Shown: positions 1 to 12,123, numbered from the stretch's first letter. The stretch: DNA of 64,000 nt from an uncultured Chlorobiaceae bacterium (GCA_903824045.1 CAIJVD010000006.1:62001-126000), one strand, 5' to 3'. A program made the numbers and translations. Notes: a model not told the origin generated them from the letters alone.

Positions 1-2075
1 AGACAGGCCTTACCGGCGACTGCTGGCCGGATGCGCTGCTTGGCGAGGTGCCGCACTTCTACATCTATCCGATCAACAACCCGAGCGAATCCACCATCGC
101 AAAGCGTCGCGGTCTGGCCACCATGGTCTCCCATGTCGTGCCGCCGCTTTCGCGTGCCGGTCTCTACAAGGAGCTTCCTGCCCTGAAGGATCTCCTTTCC
201 GACTTCCGCGAGAGCAACCTTGGTGCGACCCATGAGGCATCAGGAGACGCATCAGGCATCGAGGAGGCCATCATGCAGAAAGCCGAACTCCTCAACCTCA
301 CCGATGACTGTCCCCGCAAAGAGGGTGAGCCGTTCACTGAATTTGTCAGCCGTCTCTACATCTACATCACCGAGCTTGAGAACCGCCTTATCTCCAACTC
401 GCTCCATGTGTTCGGCGAGGCCAGCCCGCTCGAGGCCCAGATCATTACCGTTACCGAGACCTTGAAGAATCGCGGAGAGGGTGGCTTGACACTGCCCTCC
501 CTGATTATGGCGAACTCAGGCAAGAACGGCCATTACAAGAGTTATGAGGAGCTTGCCCTGCTCTCGAGAAAGGGTGAAGAGGAGGCTATCCGCCTGCGCG
601 AATGGCTCGAACAGTCCTGCAGGGATTTCGTCCAGCAGTCGCTTTTCGACAGGAAGAACCCGCTCGCGGTCTTTGCTTCCATTACCGGTGGCGCCCGCCT
701 TACCGGTGACCCCCAGGCCTTTATCGAACAGATCACCGGAGAGGGATTCCAGCTGCTTGCCGCACTTCGCGACAACACCGGAGAGATGGAGTCGCTCATG
801 AAGGTGCTTGACGGCCGCTACATCGCCTCAGGACCGGGCGGTGACCTTGTGCGCGACGGCGTCAATGTGCTCCCTTCCGGCAGAAACATCCACTCCATCG
901 ATCCATGGAGGATTCCTTCCGAGCTTGCCTTCAAGCGTGGCACACTCATTGCTGAGAGCATTCTCAAGAAGCATCTTGAAGAGAATGACGGCCACTATCC
1001 TGAAACCATTGCACAGGTGCTCTGGGGTCTGGATACCATCAAAACCAAGGGTGAAGCGGTTGCCGTCTGCATCAGGCTGCTTGGCGCCGAGCCCGCCTAC
1101 GACGCCTTCGGCAAGATCAGCCACTACGGACTTGTCCCTCTGGAGAAGCTCAAGAGACCGCGTATTGACGTGCTTCTGCAGCTCAGTCCGATTTTCCGCG
1201 ACGCCTTCGGCCTGCTCATGGATCAGCTCGACAAGCTGGTCAAGGATGCCGCCAAGGCCGACGAGCCGATTGACTTGAACTATGTCAAAAAACATGTCGA
1301 CGAAGCGGTTGCAACCGGCATGGATTTCGAAACCGCCACATCAAGGCAGTTCACGCAGGCACCTGGCGCTTACGGCACCTATGTCGACGACATGATCGAG
1401 GATTCCGCCTGGGAAAACGAAGGTGATCTCGATGATCTCTTCATCCGCCGCAACAGCAGTGCCTACGGCGGCAACAGAAAAGGCGAGAAGCAGACCGAGA
1501 TCCTGCAGCAGATGCTCGGCTCGGTTGACCGTGTCGTTCACCAGGTCGACTCCACCGAGTTCGGCATCTCCGACATCGACCACTACTTCTCATCCTCCGG
1601 ATCGCTCCAGCTTGCCGCAAGGCGCCGCAACACGCGAGCCGGCGGTGAAGTCAAGCTGAACTATGTCGAGTCCTTCACCTCCGACATCAAGGTTGACGAT
1701 GCCGACAAGTCGCTCCGTATCGAGTATCGCTCGAAGCTCCTCAACCCGAAGTGGTTCGAAGGGATGCTCAAGCACGGCCACAGCGGCGCGGGCGAAATCA
1801 GCAACCGCGTTACCTACATGCTTGGCTGGGATGCCGTCACCAAGAGCGTTGATGACTGGGTCTACAAAAAGACCGCCGAGACCTATGCGCTTGATCCGAA
1901 TATGCGCGAGCGCCTCGCTACCCTCAACCCGCAGGCAATCAAGAACATTGTGGGCAGAATGCTGGAAGCTCACGGCAGGGGAATGTGGAAGGCCGACCAG
2001 GACATGATCAACGAGCTTCAGGAGATCTACGCCGATCTCGAAGACAGGCTCGAAGGGATGACCGACGACGAATAA
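1..2075 (+). CDS. Magnesium chelatase subunit H (BchH/BchS/BchT family), 5' truncated by the window edge
   Basis: Frame is open to the window start (TGLTGDCWPDALLGEVPHFYIYPINNPSESTIAKRRG...); CobN/BchH-type C-terminal sequence; the paralog (H, S or T) cannot be resolved here. Confidence 0.88.
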   Translation, partial: TGLTGDCWPDALLGEVPHFYIYPINNPSESTIAKRRGLATMVSHVVPPLSRAGLYKELPALKDLLSDFRESNLGATHEASGDASGIEEAIMQKAELLNLTDDCPRKEGEPFTEFVSRLYIYITELENRLISNSLHVFGEASPLEAQIITVTETLKNRGEGGLTLPSLIMANSGKNGHYKSYEELALLSRKGEEEAIRLREWLEQSCRDFVQQSLFDRKNPLAVFASITGGARLTGDPQAFIEQITGEGFQLLAALRDNTGEMESLMKVLDGRYIASGPGGDLVRDGVNVLPSGRNIHSIDPWRIPSELAFKRGTLIAESILKKHLEENDGHYPETIAQVLWGLDTIKTKGEAVAVCIRLLGAEPAYDAFGKISHYGLVPLEKLKRPRIDVLLQLSPIFRDAFGLLMDQLDKLVKDAAKADEPIDLNYVKKHVDEAVATGMDFETATSRQFTQAPGAYGTYVDDMIEDSAWENEGDLDDLFIRRNSSAYGGNRKGEKQTEILQQMLGSVDRVVHQVDSTEFGISDIDHYFSSSGSLQLAARRRNTRAGGEVKLNYVESFTSDIKVDDADKSLRIEYRSKLLNPKWFEGMLKHGHSGAGEISNRVTYMLGWDAVTKSVDDWVYKKTAETYALDPNMRERLATLNPQAIKNIVGRMLEAHGRGMWKADQDMINELQEIYADLEDRLEGMTDDE

Positions 2076-2094
2076 GCCCCGAGAAAGGCTCAAC

Positions 2095-2124
2095 AAAAAA
2101 CCCCGGCACTCACCGGGGTTTTTT
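2095..2124. terminator. Rho-independent terminator between the convergent Mg-chelatase and guaB genes
   Basis: AAAAAACCCCGGCACTCACCGGGGTTTTTT. Confidence 0.85.
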
Positions 2125-2145
2125 ATTTGGATGCTCTTCTTTTTT

Positions 2146-3786
<1,641 letters not shown>

Positions 3787-4103
3787 TCAACTCTTGGCGG
3801 AGACAAGGTCAATCATCTCCTGCACAAGGTTAGCGCCGCCGACTCCTCAGACCGACCGAGCACGGAGTAGACGTTGGCAAGGTAGCGTGTTGTTTTCTCG
3901 TCGGAAGGGTTCCTGGCATGTGCCGCGGAGAGGTTCGACAGTGCCCGTGAGTAATCATGGGCCAGATAGTCCTTCTCTCCAGCGGTAAAAAGAGCAGGGA
4001 AGCTTTGGCTTCTGTTGAACAACGCCGCAGTCGAGAGCGCAACGGTAACTCCGACAGCACCAACAACCATGTGCCTGACTGGCAGCTATCTGAAAGCCTT
4101 CAT
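3787..4103 (-). pseudogene. Degraded TPR-repeat membrane-anchored protein
   Basis: MKAFR*LPVRHMVVGAVGVTVALSTAALFN...YLAHDYSRALSNLSAAHARNPSDEKTTRYLANVYSVLGRSEESA, followed by a frame change into NLVQEMIDLVSAKS*; in-frame TAG plus frameshift; a C13 tract lies immediately upstream. Confidence 0.5.
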
Positions 4104-4340
4104 GACGGGGGGGGGGGGGAAGGTTTTCAAATGATGATACATGGATCATCATGCAGCTTAAATATGCCCATACCGCAGGGAATATTCGCTATATCAATTA
4201 CCATTCACTCTATTCATCTTCGAAGCGGTTTTTTTTGATCGAATCGGACCCTTTTCCAATCCAAAATCTCTTCAACGATGAAAGAAGTGTGTGTTATGAA
4301 TGTCGCCGTGTCTCGCGTTTTGAAACGGAAAATTGGAAAC

Positions 4341-4374
4341 AAAAAAGCTCCCGGTTGCGCGGAAGCTTTTTTTT
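4341..4374 (-). terminator. Rho-independent terminator downstream of the tRNA-Ser cluster
   Basis: Minus strand AAAAAAAAGCTTCCGCGCAACCGGGAGCTTTTTT. Confidence 0.7.
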
Positions 4375-4377
4375 GTG

Positions 4378-4467
<90 letters not shown>

Positions 4468-4475
4468 TGAATGTA

Positions 4476-4561
4476 TGGCGGAGGATGAGGGACTCGAACC
4501 CCCATGGGCGTGAACCCGGCAGTTTTCAAGACTGCTGCCTTACCAATTAGGCTAATCCTCC
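4476..4561 (-). tRNA. tRNA-Ser(TGA), CCA encoded
   Basis: GGAGGAT...ATCCTCC acceptor, GCAGTCTTGAAAACTGC anticodon arm, variable arm CGGGTTCACGCCCAT, 3' CCA in sequence. Confidence 0.88.
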
Positions 4562-4640
4562 TCGATGTTGTAAAGAACAGGTCACAAAGATAGTGAATCC
4601 CGATAGAAATGCCAGAAAAAAAAGGAGTGGCATATACTCT

Positions 4641-4701
4641 TCAAAAAACATCTTAATCGAATCAGTTTGTCGATTCTATTTCTGGCGGAGAGGGAGGGAT
4701 T
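4641..4701. repeat. Direct repeat copy 1: partial duplication of the tRNA-Ser(GGA) 3' end plus downstream flank
   Basis: 61 bp matching 4842-4902 with 2 mismatches (tcaaaaaacatcttaatcgaatcagttt[g/a]tcgattctatt[t/g]ctggcggagagggagggatt). Confidence 0.85.
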
Positions 4702-4841
4702 GATTCGGTCCCGAAACATCGGAACCTCACCCTGCGTTGCTGGGCGGCTCTCCTGCGGTCGCCGTCCAAATGTCCCGCCAAGGGCGCGCCATTTGTCGAA
4801 CGCCTCCTGTCGGGTTCTCATCCCTCCTCATCAACGCGATC

Positions 4842-4902
4842 TCAAAAAACATCTTAATCGAATCAGTTTATCGATTCTATTGCTGGCGGAGAGGGAGGGA
4901 TT
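4842..4902. repeat. Direct repeat copy 2, overlapping the 3' end of the intact tRNA-Ser(GGA)
   Basis: 61 bp matching 4641-4701, offset 201 bp. Confidence 0.85.
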
Positions 4903-4974
4903 CGAACCCTCGAGGGCTTTAACACCCTACCCGCTTTCCAGGCGAGCGCACTAGACCAACTATGCGACCTCTCC
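4884..4974 (-). tRNA. tRNA-Ser(GGA), CCA encoded
   Basis: GGAGAGG...CCTCTCC acceptor, CTCGCCTGGAAAGCGGG anticodon arm, long variable arm. Confidence 0.92.
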
Positions 4975-5220
4975 GTATAAATGGGCTCTAATTTACACTC
5001 TATTTTGCATTTTCAAAAAGATTCTGTTGGCAGCTTTGCATCCAGCCAATATCCGGTTTCAAGCGCTTGGCGCTTTCGAATCGTCAGCGGCAGGGTGATT
5101 CGTTGTTAACGGCATGAAAAATAGTGGCATAAACGTATTTTAACTCCGATCTGTTTATATTGATGCAGCTTTTCCGCCTCCGCTTCATTACCCGCAGGTT
5201 TTTTTCAGAGCAGGAATTCG

Positions 5221-6471
5221 ATGAAGGCACGTAGTTCAAACCGAAACGATAAGATGGCCACAACTTCGATACGACGTTTTTTCATGATTCCGACACTGCT
5301 CGGGCTTTGCATCACGCTCCTTTTTTCCGGGTGCGGTGCCAAGAGTGATGAGACCAGGAAACCGCAGCCAGCCCTGCCGGTGATTATCGTCAATGCCACT
5401 GATGCAAAGGTATCAACCCAGTATTCCGCCATGCTCGAAGGCAAGGTCAACGTCGAGATCCGTCCACAGGTTGACGGTACGCTTCGCTCGATCAATGTCG
5501 ACGAAGGGGCCTTTGTCAAAGCAGGCCAACCGCTCTTCCATATCGACGACAGCGTCTACCGTGAGCAGTATAACAGTGCCGTCGCCCTTCAGCATGCTGC
5601 CGAAGCAACGCTTGTTGCTGCAAAGCTGAACGAGGAGAAGCTTGTTCCGCTGGTGCAGAACAACGTTGTTTCCGATATTCAGCTTAAGACCGCCAAAGCC
5701 AATACCCAGACGGCCCAGGCAGCCGTCGAACAGTCCAGAGCCGCTGCCCGTTCGGCGAAGGTCAACCTCGACTATACGACCCTCAAGGCACCCGTGAGCG
5801 GTTATATCGGCAAAATCCCGTTCCGTGTCGGGAGTCTTGTCAGCAAAAACCAGAGCGCCTGGCTCACCCTGCTCAGCGATGTCAGCCAGGTCTACGCCAA
5901 TTTCAGCATGAGCGAGATCGACCTTATCCGCTTCCGCGAGCACTATGCCGGAGGCACATTACAGGAAAAGGTGCGCAAGGTCTCTCCGGTCTCTCTCATC
6001 ATGGCTGACGGCACCCTCTACCCCGAAAAAGGGTCGATCGGCACCATCAGCGGCCAGTTTGACCCTGGGACAGGATCGGTAAGGATCAGGGCGGCATTCC
6101 CGAACTCCAAAGCGCTCATCCGGGCCGGCAGCAGCGGCAAGGTCGTCATTGAGTCGTTCTACCACAATGCGCTCCTGGTGCCGCAGGCGGCAACCGTTGA
6201 GTTGCAGGACAAGATCTTCGTCTTTGTGCTCGGCAAGGGTAATAGCCTGAGGAAGCAGGTTATTACCGTGGCCGGCAAGAGCGGCAGCAGCTATATCGTC
6301 AGCGAGGGGATCAAGGCCGGGGAGGTGATTGTCACCGCAGGCATCGACAAACTTCAGGAAGGCACCGTCATCAAGCCCCTGACTGCTGCGGGAGCAGCAC
6401 CCGTGAAAGTGGCGGCCCAGTCAGCACCGGTGAAAGCCGCCGTCGTACCTGTCGGGGGGGTCAGGAAATGA
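5221..6471 (+). CDS. RND efflux periplasmic adaptor (AcrA/MexA family), lipoprotein
   Basis: 416 aa; lipobox LLFSGCG, biotinyl-lipoyl-like and hairpin regions; first gene of a three-gene RND operon. Confidence 0.93.
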   Translation: MKARSSNRNDKMATTSIRRFFMIPTLLGLCITLLFSGCGAKSDETRKPQPALPVIIVNATDAKVSTQYSAMLEGKVNVEIRPQVDGTLRSINVDEGAFVKAGQPLFHIDDSVYREQYNSAVALQHAAEATLVAAKLNEEKLVPLVQNNVVSDIQLKTAKANTQTAQAAVEQSRAAARSAKVNLDYTTLKAPVSGYIGKIPFRVGSLVSKNQSAWLTLLSDVSQVYANFSMSEIDLIRFREHYAGGTLQEKVRKVSPVSLIMADGTLYPEKGSIGTISGQFDPGTGSVRIRAAFPNSKALIRAGSSGKVVIESFYHNALLVPQAATVELQDKIFVFVLGKGNSLRKQVITVAGKSGSSYIVSEGIKAGEVIVTAGIDKLQEGTVIKPLTAAGAAPVKVAAQSAPVKAAVVPVGGVRK

Positions 6472-6525
6472 TGAGCAGCAACGGCCTACACAGTTTCCGC
6501 CTGGGAACCCTAAACCCGGACGGCC

Positions 6526-9500
6526 ATGTTTGAACGATTTATATCCAGACCGGTTCTGGCCACCGTCATCTCGATTCTTCTGGTCATTCTCGGCCTTGTC
6601 GGCATCAACCAGCTCTCGATTACCCGCTTTCCCGACATTGCGCCGCCGAGCGTTTCCGTGACGGCCAGCTATCCCGGTGCCAGCGCCGAAACCGTTGGAC
6701 GTTCGGTCGCCCCTCCGCTCGAAGAGGCCATCAACGGCGTCGAGAACATGACCTACATGACCTCGACCTCCGCTAACGACGGCTCGCTCTCTATCGCGGT
6801 CTTCTTCAAGCAGGGCACCAACGCCGACCAGGCGGCCGTCAACGTCCAGAACCGCGTCGCACAGGCGGCAAGCAGGCTGCCTTCCGAAGTCAACCAGATC
6901 GGCATCTCCACCGTCAAGCGGCAGAACAGCCAGATCATGCTGATCAATCTGGCCAGCAACGTCAAGGCGTTCGACCAGACCTTTTTGCAGAACTATGCCA
7001 AAATCAACATTGTTGACGACCTTTCCCGTGTGCCCGGCGTCGGTCAGGTGTCGGTCTACGGCAATCTTGACTACTCAATGCGCATCTGGCTGCGTCCCCA
7101 GCAGATGGCCGCCTACGGCGTGACCCCCCAGGAGGTGGCGGCTGCCATACAGAGCCAGAACCTCGAAGCCGCTCCCGGCTCATTCGGCGAGAACAGCTCG
7201 GAGGTGATGCAGTATGTCATGAAATACAAGGGCAAGAACCCCTATCCCGGCGATTATGAGCAGATCGTGATCCGTGCAAACGCCGACGGTTCGCTGCTCC
7301 GCCTCGGCGACATCGCCCGTGTCGAGTTCGGAGCCTACCGCTATACCGTTGACACCAAGGCAAACGGGCAAGCCTCCGTCGTGCTTGCTGTCTACCAGGC
7401 TCCGGGATCCAACGCCAACAAGGTGGAGACCGGTCTGCGCAAGGTGCTCGAAAAGGCATCGACCTCCTTTCCATCGGGTATCACCTACGCTATTCCCTAC
7501 AGCTCCAAGAAGGTCGTTGACGAGTCGATAGAGCAGGTTATCCATACTCTTATCGAAGCTTTTCTGTTGGTCTTTCTTGTCGTCTTTATCTTCCTGCAGG
7601 ACCTGCGTTCGACCATCATTCCCGCCATTGCCGTTCCTGTCGCCATCATCGGCACCTTCTTCTTCATGAACCTTTTCGGCTTCTCCATCAACGTGCTGAC
7701 CCTTTTCGGGCTGGTGCTCGCCATCGGCATTGTGGTTGACGATGCCATCGTGGTTGTCGAAGCGGTCCATGCCAAGATGGAGCAGAAAAACTATCCGGCA
7801 AAGGTCGCCACGGTCTCGGCCATGAGGGAGATTACTACCGCCATCGTCACCATCACCATGGTCATGGCATCGGTCTTTCTTCCGGTCGGCTTTCTTGAGG
7901 GCTCAACAGGCGTCTTCTACCGGCAGTTCGCCTTCACCCTTGCCATCGCCATTCTCATCTCCGCAGTCAACGCCCTGACGCTCAGTCCTGCCCTCTGCGC
8001 GCTCTTCCTCACCAACCTGCATGATGCAGATGGTGCCGGCAAACACGCAAAGTCGAAGAAGTTCGGCGAAGTGGGTCATCGTTTTTTCACAGCCTTCAAT
8101 GCCGGATTTGAGGGCATGAAACGTAAATACCTTGGTTCGATCATCTTTCTGATTCGCAACAAGCGCCTCACCTTCACCCTGCTCGGTGTGATGGTTGCCG
8201 TCTCGGCGCTGCTCTTCAAAACCACCCCGACCGGCTTCATTCCCGATGAGGACAACGGTTTCGTTATCGTCTCCGTCACCATGCCGCCCGGCTCCTCCTT
8301 TACCCGCACGCGGGGTGTCATGGACAAGGCCGCCGAAAAGCTCCAGACTGTTTCCGCTGTGCAGAAGGTGCTCTCCATCTCCGGCATCAACGTCCTTTCG
8401 AGAAGCTCTTCGCCCTCTTCCGGCCTGCTCTTCCTGCAGCTCAAGGATCTCAAGGATCGCGGGCCCGACGGCCAGATCAAGAAGGTTCTTGGTACGATCA
8501 ACAAAAAGCTTGCAGGCGGGGAAGCCTCTTTCTTTGCTCTCGCCCAGCCGACGGTTCCAGGATTCAGCACCGTCAGCGGCCTCGAATTTGTGCTCCAGGA
8601 CCGCAGCGGCGGCCCTCTCGACAAGTTCGGCAACATTGCCCAAGGCTTCATTGGTGAGCTGATGAAACGGCCGGAAATCGGTTTTGCCTTCACCACCTTC
8701 AAGGCTACCAACCCGCAGTATGAGCTTGTTGTCGACAACATCAAGGCAGGCCAGCTTGGGGTGAACGTCAAGGAGCTTTTGACGGTGCTTCAGGCATACT
8801 ACGGCAGCATGCAGGCCTCCGACTTCAACCGCTTCGGCAAATACTACCGCGTGATGATGCAGTCGGAACCTGGCGACCGGGCTGAACCCGCCTCGCTTAA
8901 CGGGATCTTTGTCAAGAATGCCGCCGGCAGCATGGTGCCAGTCAGCTCACTCATCACCCTGAAACGGGTCTACGGCACCGAAGCGGTCGACCATTTCAAC
9001 CTCTTTAATGCCATCTCCATCAACGCCACTGTCAAGCCCGGTTTCAGCACCGGTCAGGCGATCAAGGCGGTTGAAGGGGTTGCCAAAACCAGCCTTCCCT
9101 CGGGCTACACCTACGACTGGAAAGGCCAGAGCCGTGAGGAGCTTGAGTCAAGCGGCGGGCAGCTCTTCATTTTCGCCCTCTCCATCATCTTTGTCTACTT
9201 TCTGCTCGCGGCGCTTTACGAAAGCTACCTGCTTCCCCTCGCGGTGATGTTCTCCATCCCCACCGGGCTGCTCGGCGTCTTCCTCGGTATCAAGATGGCG
9301 GGGATCGACAACAATATCTATGTGCAGGTCGCCGTCATCATGCTTATCGGTCTGCTTGCCAAGAACGCCATTCTTATCGTTGAGTTTGCCCTCCAGCGCA
9401 GGGTGGCGGGAAGCTCGCTCGCCGCAGCCGCCATCGAAGGTGCCCGTGCAAGGCTCCGGCCGATTCTTATGACCTCTCTGGCCTTTGTTGCCGGCCTTCT

Positions 9501-9738
9501 GCCGCTCATGTTCGTTTCCGGCCCTGCGGCCCTCGGCAACCACTCCATCGGCGCCGCAGCCATCGGTGGCATGTTCTTCGGCATGGTGCTCGGCATCTTC
9601 ATCATCCCGGTGCTCTTCATCACCTTCCAGCACCTCCAGGAACGCATCACCGGCCCCGCCGCCGCCATTGTAGAAGCGGGTGAGCTTCTTGACGAGGTTG
9701 TCAGCAAAGAGAAGGCACGAAAGGGTGGTGCATCATGA
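6526..9738 (+). CDS. RND efflux inner-membrane transporter, HAE1 family (AcrB/MexB-like)
   Basis: 1070 aa; MFERFISRPVLATVISILLVILGLVGINQLSITRFPDIAPP; GIVVDDAIVVVEAVHAKME. Confidence 0.96.
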   Translation: MFERFISRPVLATVISILLVILGLVGINQLSITRFPDIAPPSVSVTASYPGASAETVGRSVAPPLEEAINGVENMTYMTSTSANDGSLSIAVFFKQGTNADQAAVNVQNRVAQAASRLPSEVNQIGISTVKRQNSQIMLINLASNVKAFDQTFLQNYAKINIVDDLSRVPGVGQVSVYGNLDYSMRIWLRPQQMAAYGVTPQEVAAAIQSQNLEAAPGSFGENSSEVMQYVMKYKGKNPYPGDYEQIVIRANADGSLLRLGDIARVEFGAYRYTVDTKANGQASVVLAVYQAPGSNANKVETGLRKVLEKASTSFPSGITYAIPYSSKKVVDESIEQVIHTLIEAFLLVFLVVFIFLQDLRSTIIPAIAVPVAIIGTFFFMNLFGFSINVLTLFGLVLAIGIVVDDAIVVVEAVHAKMEQKNYPAKVATVSAMREITTAIVTITMVMASVFLPVGFLEGSTGVFYRQFAFTLAIAILISAVNALTLSPALCALFLTNLHDADGAGKHAKSKKFGEVGHRFFTAFNAGFEGMKRKYLGSIIFLIRNKRLTFTLLGVMVAVSALLFKTTPTGFIPDEDNGFVIVSVTMPPGSSFTRTRGVMDKAAEKLQTVSAVQKVLSISGINVLSRSSSPSSGLLFLQLKDLKDRGPDGQIKKVLGTINKKLAGGEASFFALAQPTVPGFSTVSGLEFVLQDRSGGPLDKFGNIAQGFIGELMKRPEIGFAFTTFKATNPQYELVVDNIKAGQLGVNVKELLTVLQAYYGSMQASDFNRFGKYYRVMMQSEPGDRAEPASLNGIFVKNAAGSMVPVSSLITLKRVYGTEAVDHFNLFNAISINATVKPGFSTGQAIKAVEGVAKTSLPSGYTYDWKGQSREELESSGGQLFIFALSIIFVYFLLAALYESYLLPLAVMFSIPTGLLGVFLGIKMAGIDNNIYVQVAVIMLIGLLAKNAILIVEFALQRRVAGSSLAAAAIEGARARLRPILMTSLAFVAGLLPLMFVSGPAALGNHSIGAAAIGGMFFGMVLGIFIIPVLFITFQHLQERITGPAAAIVEAGELLDEVVSKEKARKGGAS

Positions 9739-11156
9739 AGCCAAAGAGAGGACAACCTATGAGAAAACAGCTACGTTCGCTCATGCTTCTCGTTGCCTGC
9801 GCCAGCATGGCGGCATGCGGCGTTACCCGTGAGTACAAGCAGCCCGATGTTGCCTTTCCGGATGCATACCGCGGTGGAAAGCCCGTCTCAAAAGGGAGCC
9901 CTGCCGACACATCGGTTGCTCTTCTGCCATACAGGAGTTTTTTTGCCGACGGCACGCTCCGCGAGCTGATAGACAGCGCAATGGTGCACAACATTGACCT
10001 GCAGATTGCGCTGAAAAATATCGACTACTCCCGCCAGACCCTCAACGCCGCCCAGCTCGGTCTTCTTCCGAGCTTGAACATCGGCGCGCAGAACACCAAA
10101 ACTCACGCTTCGGACTACGGTGTCAAGACAAACGCTGATGATTACACCGCTTTTGGCGCAGCAAGCTGGGAGGCCGATATCTGGGGCAAGATCCGCAGCC
10201 GGAGCAAGTCAGCCCAGGCCAACTACCTGAAGACCCAGGAGGCCGCCAAGGCCGTCCGCACGAGGCTGGTGGCCGATGTCGCCTCCGGGTACTACAATTT
10301 GCTCATGCTCGATGCCCAGCAGAAAACCACCCGCAAAAACCTGATGCTTGCCGACACTACACTCAAAATGATCGGGCTTCAGTATACCGCCGGTCAGGTT
10401 ACAGCGCTCGCCGTCCAGCAGCAGGAGGCATCGCGTCAGGCCATTGCCGGCACCATTCCCGTTATCGAGCAGAAAATATCGGCACAGGAGAACGCACTCA
10501 GCATTCTCTGCGGTCGGATGCCCGACACCGTCAAGCGCGACCGTGTGCTCTTTACCATCAAGGTTGCCGATGCGCTTCCCGCAGGTGTCCCCTCAGCCCT
10601 GCTTCAGAACCGGCCAGATGTGCGCGCCGCCGAGCTTGCTGTGCGTGCCGCTCATGCCGATATGGGCGAGGCGAAGGCCAATCTCTATCCATCGCTCACC
10701 CTCACCGCAACCGGCGGGGTCGATGCCTTAAAAACCAGCAACTGGTTCTCAACGCCCGGCTCGCTCTACGGCGTTGTGCAGGGGAGTCTGGTTCAGCCCA
10801 TCTTCCAGCGCGGGCAGCTCAGGGCGAAATACAACCAGTCGAAAATCGCGCGTGACCAGGCTGAGCTCTCCTTCAAAAGTGCGCTCCTCAAGGCCGTCGG
10901 CGAAGTCTCCGACGCGCTCGTTCTGCTCGAGAAGGTGAAGGTGCAGGAGGCCATTGCCCAAGAGCGCGCCGCAACGCTCCACAAGGCAGCCGCCGATGCC
11001 ACCTTGCTTTTCAACAGTGGCATGGCCACCTACCTCGAAGTCATCGTCGTCGAAACCAGCGCCCTGCAGGCCGACCTCGACCTCGCCACCATCCGTCGCC
11101 AGCACCTCGCTGCCATGGCTGAACTCTACCGCTCCCTCGGCGGCGGCTGGCGGTAA
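9735..11156 (+). CDS. RND efflux outer-membrane factor (NodT/OprM/TolC family), lipoprotein
   Basis: 473 aa; lipobox ASMAACG; ATGA overlap with the AcrB-like gene; LLQNRPDVRAAE motif. Confidence 0.94.
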   Translation: MKPKRGQPMRKQLRSLMLLVACASMAACGVTREYKQPDVAFPDAYRGGKPVSKGSPADTSVALLPYRSFFADGTLRELIDSAMVHNIDLQIALKNIDYSRQTLNAAQLGLLPSLNIGAQNTKTHASDYGVKTNADDYTAFGAASWEADIWGKIRSRSKSAQANYLKTQEAAKAVRTRLVADVASGYYNLLMLDAQQKTTRKNLMLADTTLKMIGLQYTAGQVTALAVQQQEASRQAIAGTIPVIEQKISAQENALSILCGRMPDTVKRDRVLFTIKVADALPAGVPSALLQNRPDVRAAELAVRAAHADMGEAKANLYPSLTLTATGGVDALKTSNWFSTPGSLYGVVQGSLVQPIFQRGQLRAKYNQSKIARDQAELSFKSALLKAVGEVSDALVLLEKVKVQEAIAQERAATLHKAAADATLLFNSGMATYLEVIVVETSALQADLDLATIRRQHLAAMAELYRSLGGGWR

Positions 11157-11248
11157 GCACTCATCTTCCTAACCCACGCTGTTTAATGGCGATTAAGGAA
11201 TATTGCGTATAATTATCGAGTGTTAACCTCAAAACAGGAGATGTCAGG

Positions 11249-11842
11249 ATGAAGATGAAGGCTTTAGCTGTCATGGTGCTTATGATTCTCGCCTCCGGCC
11301 TGAGTGCCGCAAAAGAGCGGGTCGCCCGGTATGATGTCACCACCATCGAAGATCATGCCAGAGTCCAGCAATTCGTCTATAAATCAAACGAAATGCTGCG
11401 TCTCGATGAAAAAGAGCGCGCCGACAACGAGCTGCTCCCCCAGGACCAGATCGATCAGATGCTTGACTCAGTACCCAAAGGCGGCGTGATCTACACTAAT
11501 CTGCTCGGAGATATATGGGAAATGGCCAACGGCACCAACTGGACCTACGTCATCAAGGACGACTCCGGCAAAGAGCTCTTCCGCACCAAAGGCCACAACT
11601 ACATGGAGCCCCCGCCAGCTTATGAGTCTTACGGATATAGAGAACGTACCCGGTTCGGTGTCAGATCCTACAGCAGGGAAGTGATGGTCGCCCCCGAAAA
11701 AACAGCATTTGGCATTCCCGTCTACGTAGCCCGCGACAGGATTGATATTCCCGTCCCGCTCCCCGACAAATTCACCGTCTACATCGCCGACGGCATCAAC
11801 CGGAAACGCTGCTCCTATCAGGTAACAAAATCACCCAACTGA
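11249..11842 (+). CDS. Secreted hypothetical protein
   Basis: 197 aa, N-terminal signal peptide, RBS aggag upstream. Confidence 0.7.
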   Translation: MKMKALAVMVLMILASGLSAAKERVARYDVTTIEDHARVQQFVYKSNEMLRLDEKERADNELLPQDQIDQMLDSVPKGGVIYTNLLGDIWEMANGTNWTYVIKDDSGKELFRTKGHNYMEPPPAYESYGYRERTRFGVRSYSREVMVAPEKTAFGIPVYVARDRIDIPVPLPDKFTVYIADGINRKRCSYQVTKSPN

Positions 11843-12123
11843 GCCCCACACAAGGATGGAGACTCATAACACTCACTTCTGAGGATTTTTGGAGTTGCTG
11901 GACGGTTATAACTATTTAAACGTACAGGGGGTTAGAGAGGTAGGCGCGGATGTTTTGCATGATAACGTTCCCTTTTTTGCCACGAATGTGATGCCGGAGT
12001 CTATGCCGGGTTGGGATAAGTTGGTGAGTTTTGAGTGAGTGAGATTCCTGGCGCACTATTTTGGCGGGAAATCATTATTATGTCGCAAAATGTTGAGCTG
12101 GAAAATTTCTAACAAGGAAGATT

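Noticed and set aside
7180-9633. Long minus-strand ORFs (7180-7770, 7903-8643, 8076-8771, 9148-9633) opposite the AcrB-like gene
   Set aside because: Low-complexity antisense translations of a recognised RND transporter; no independent coding evidence
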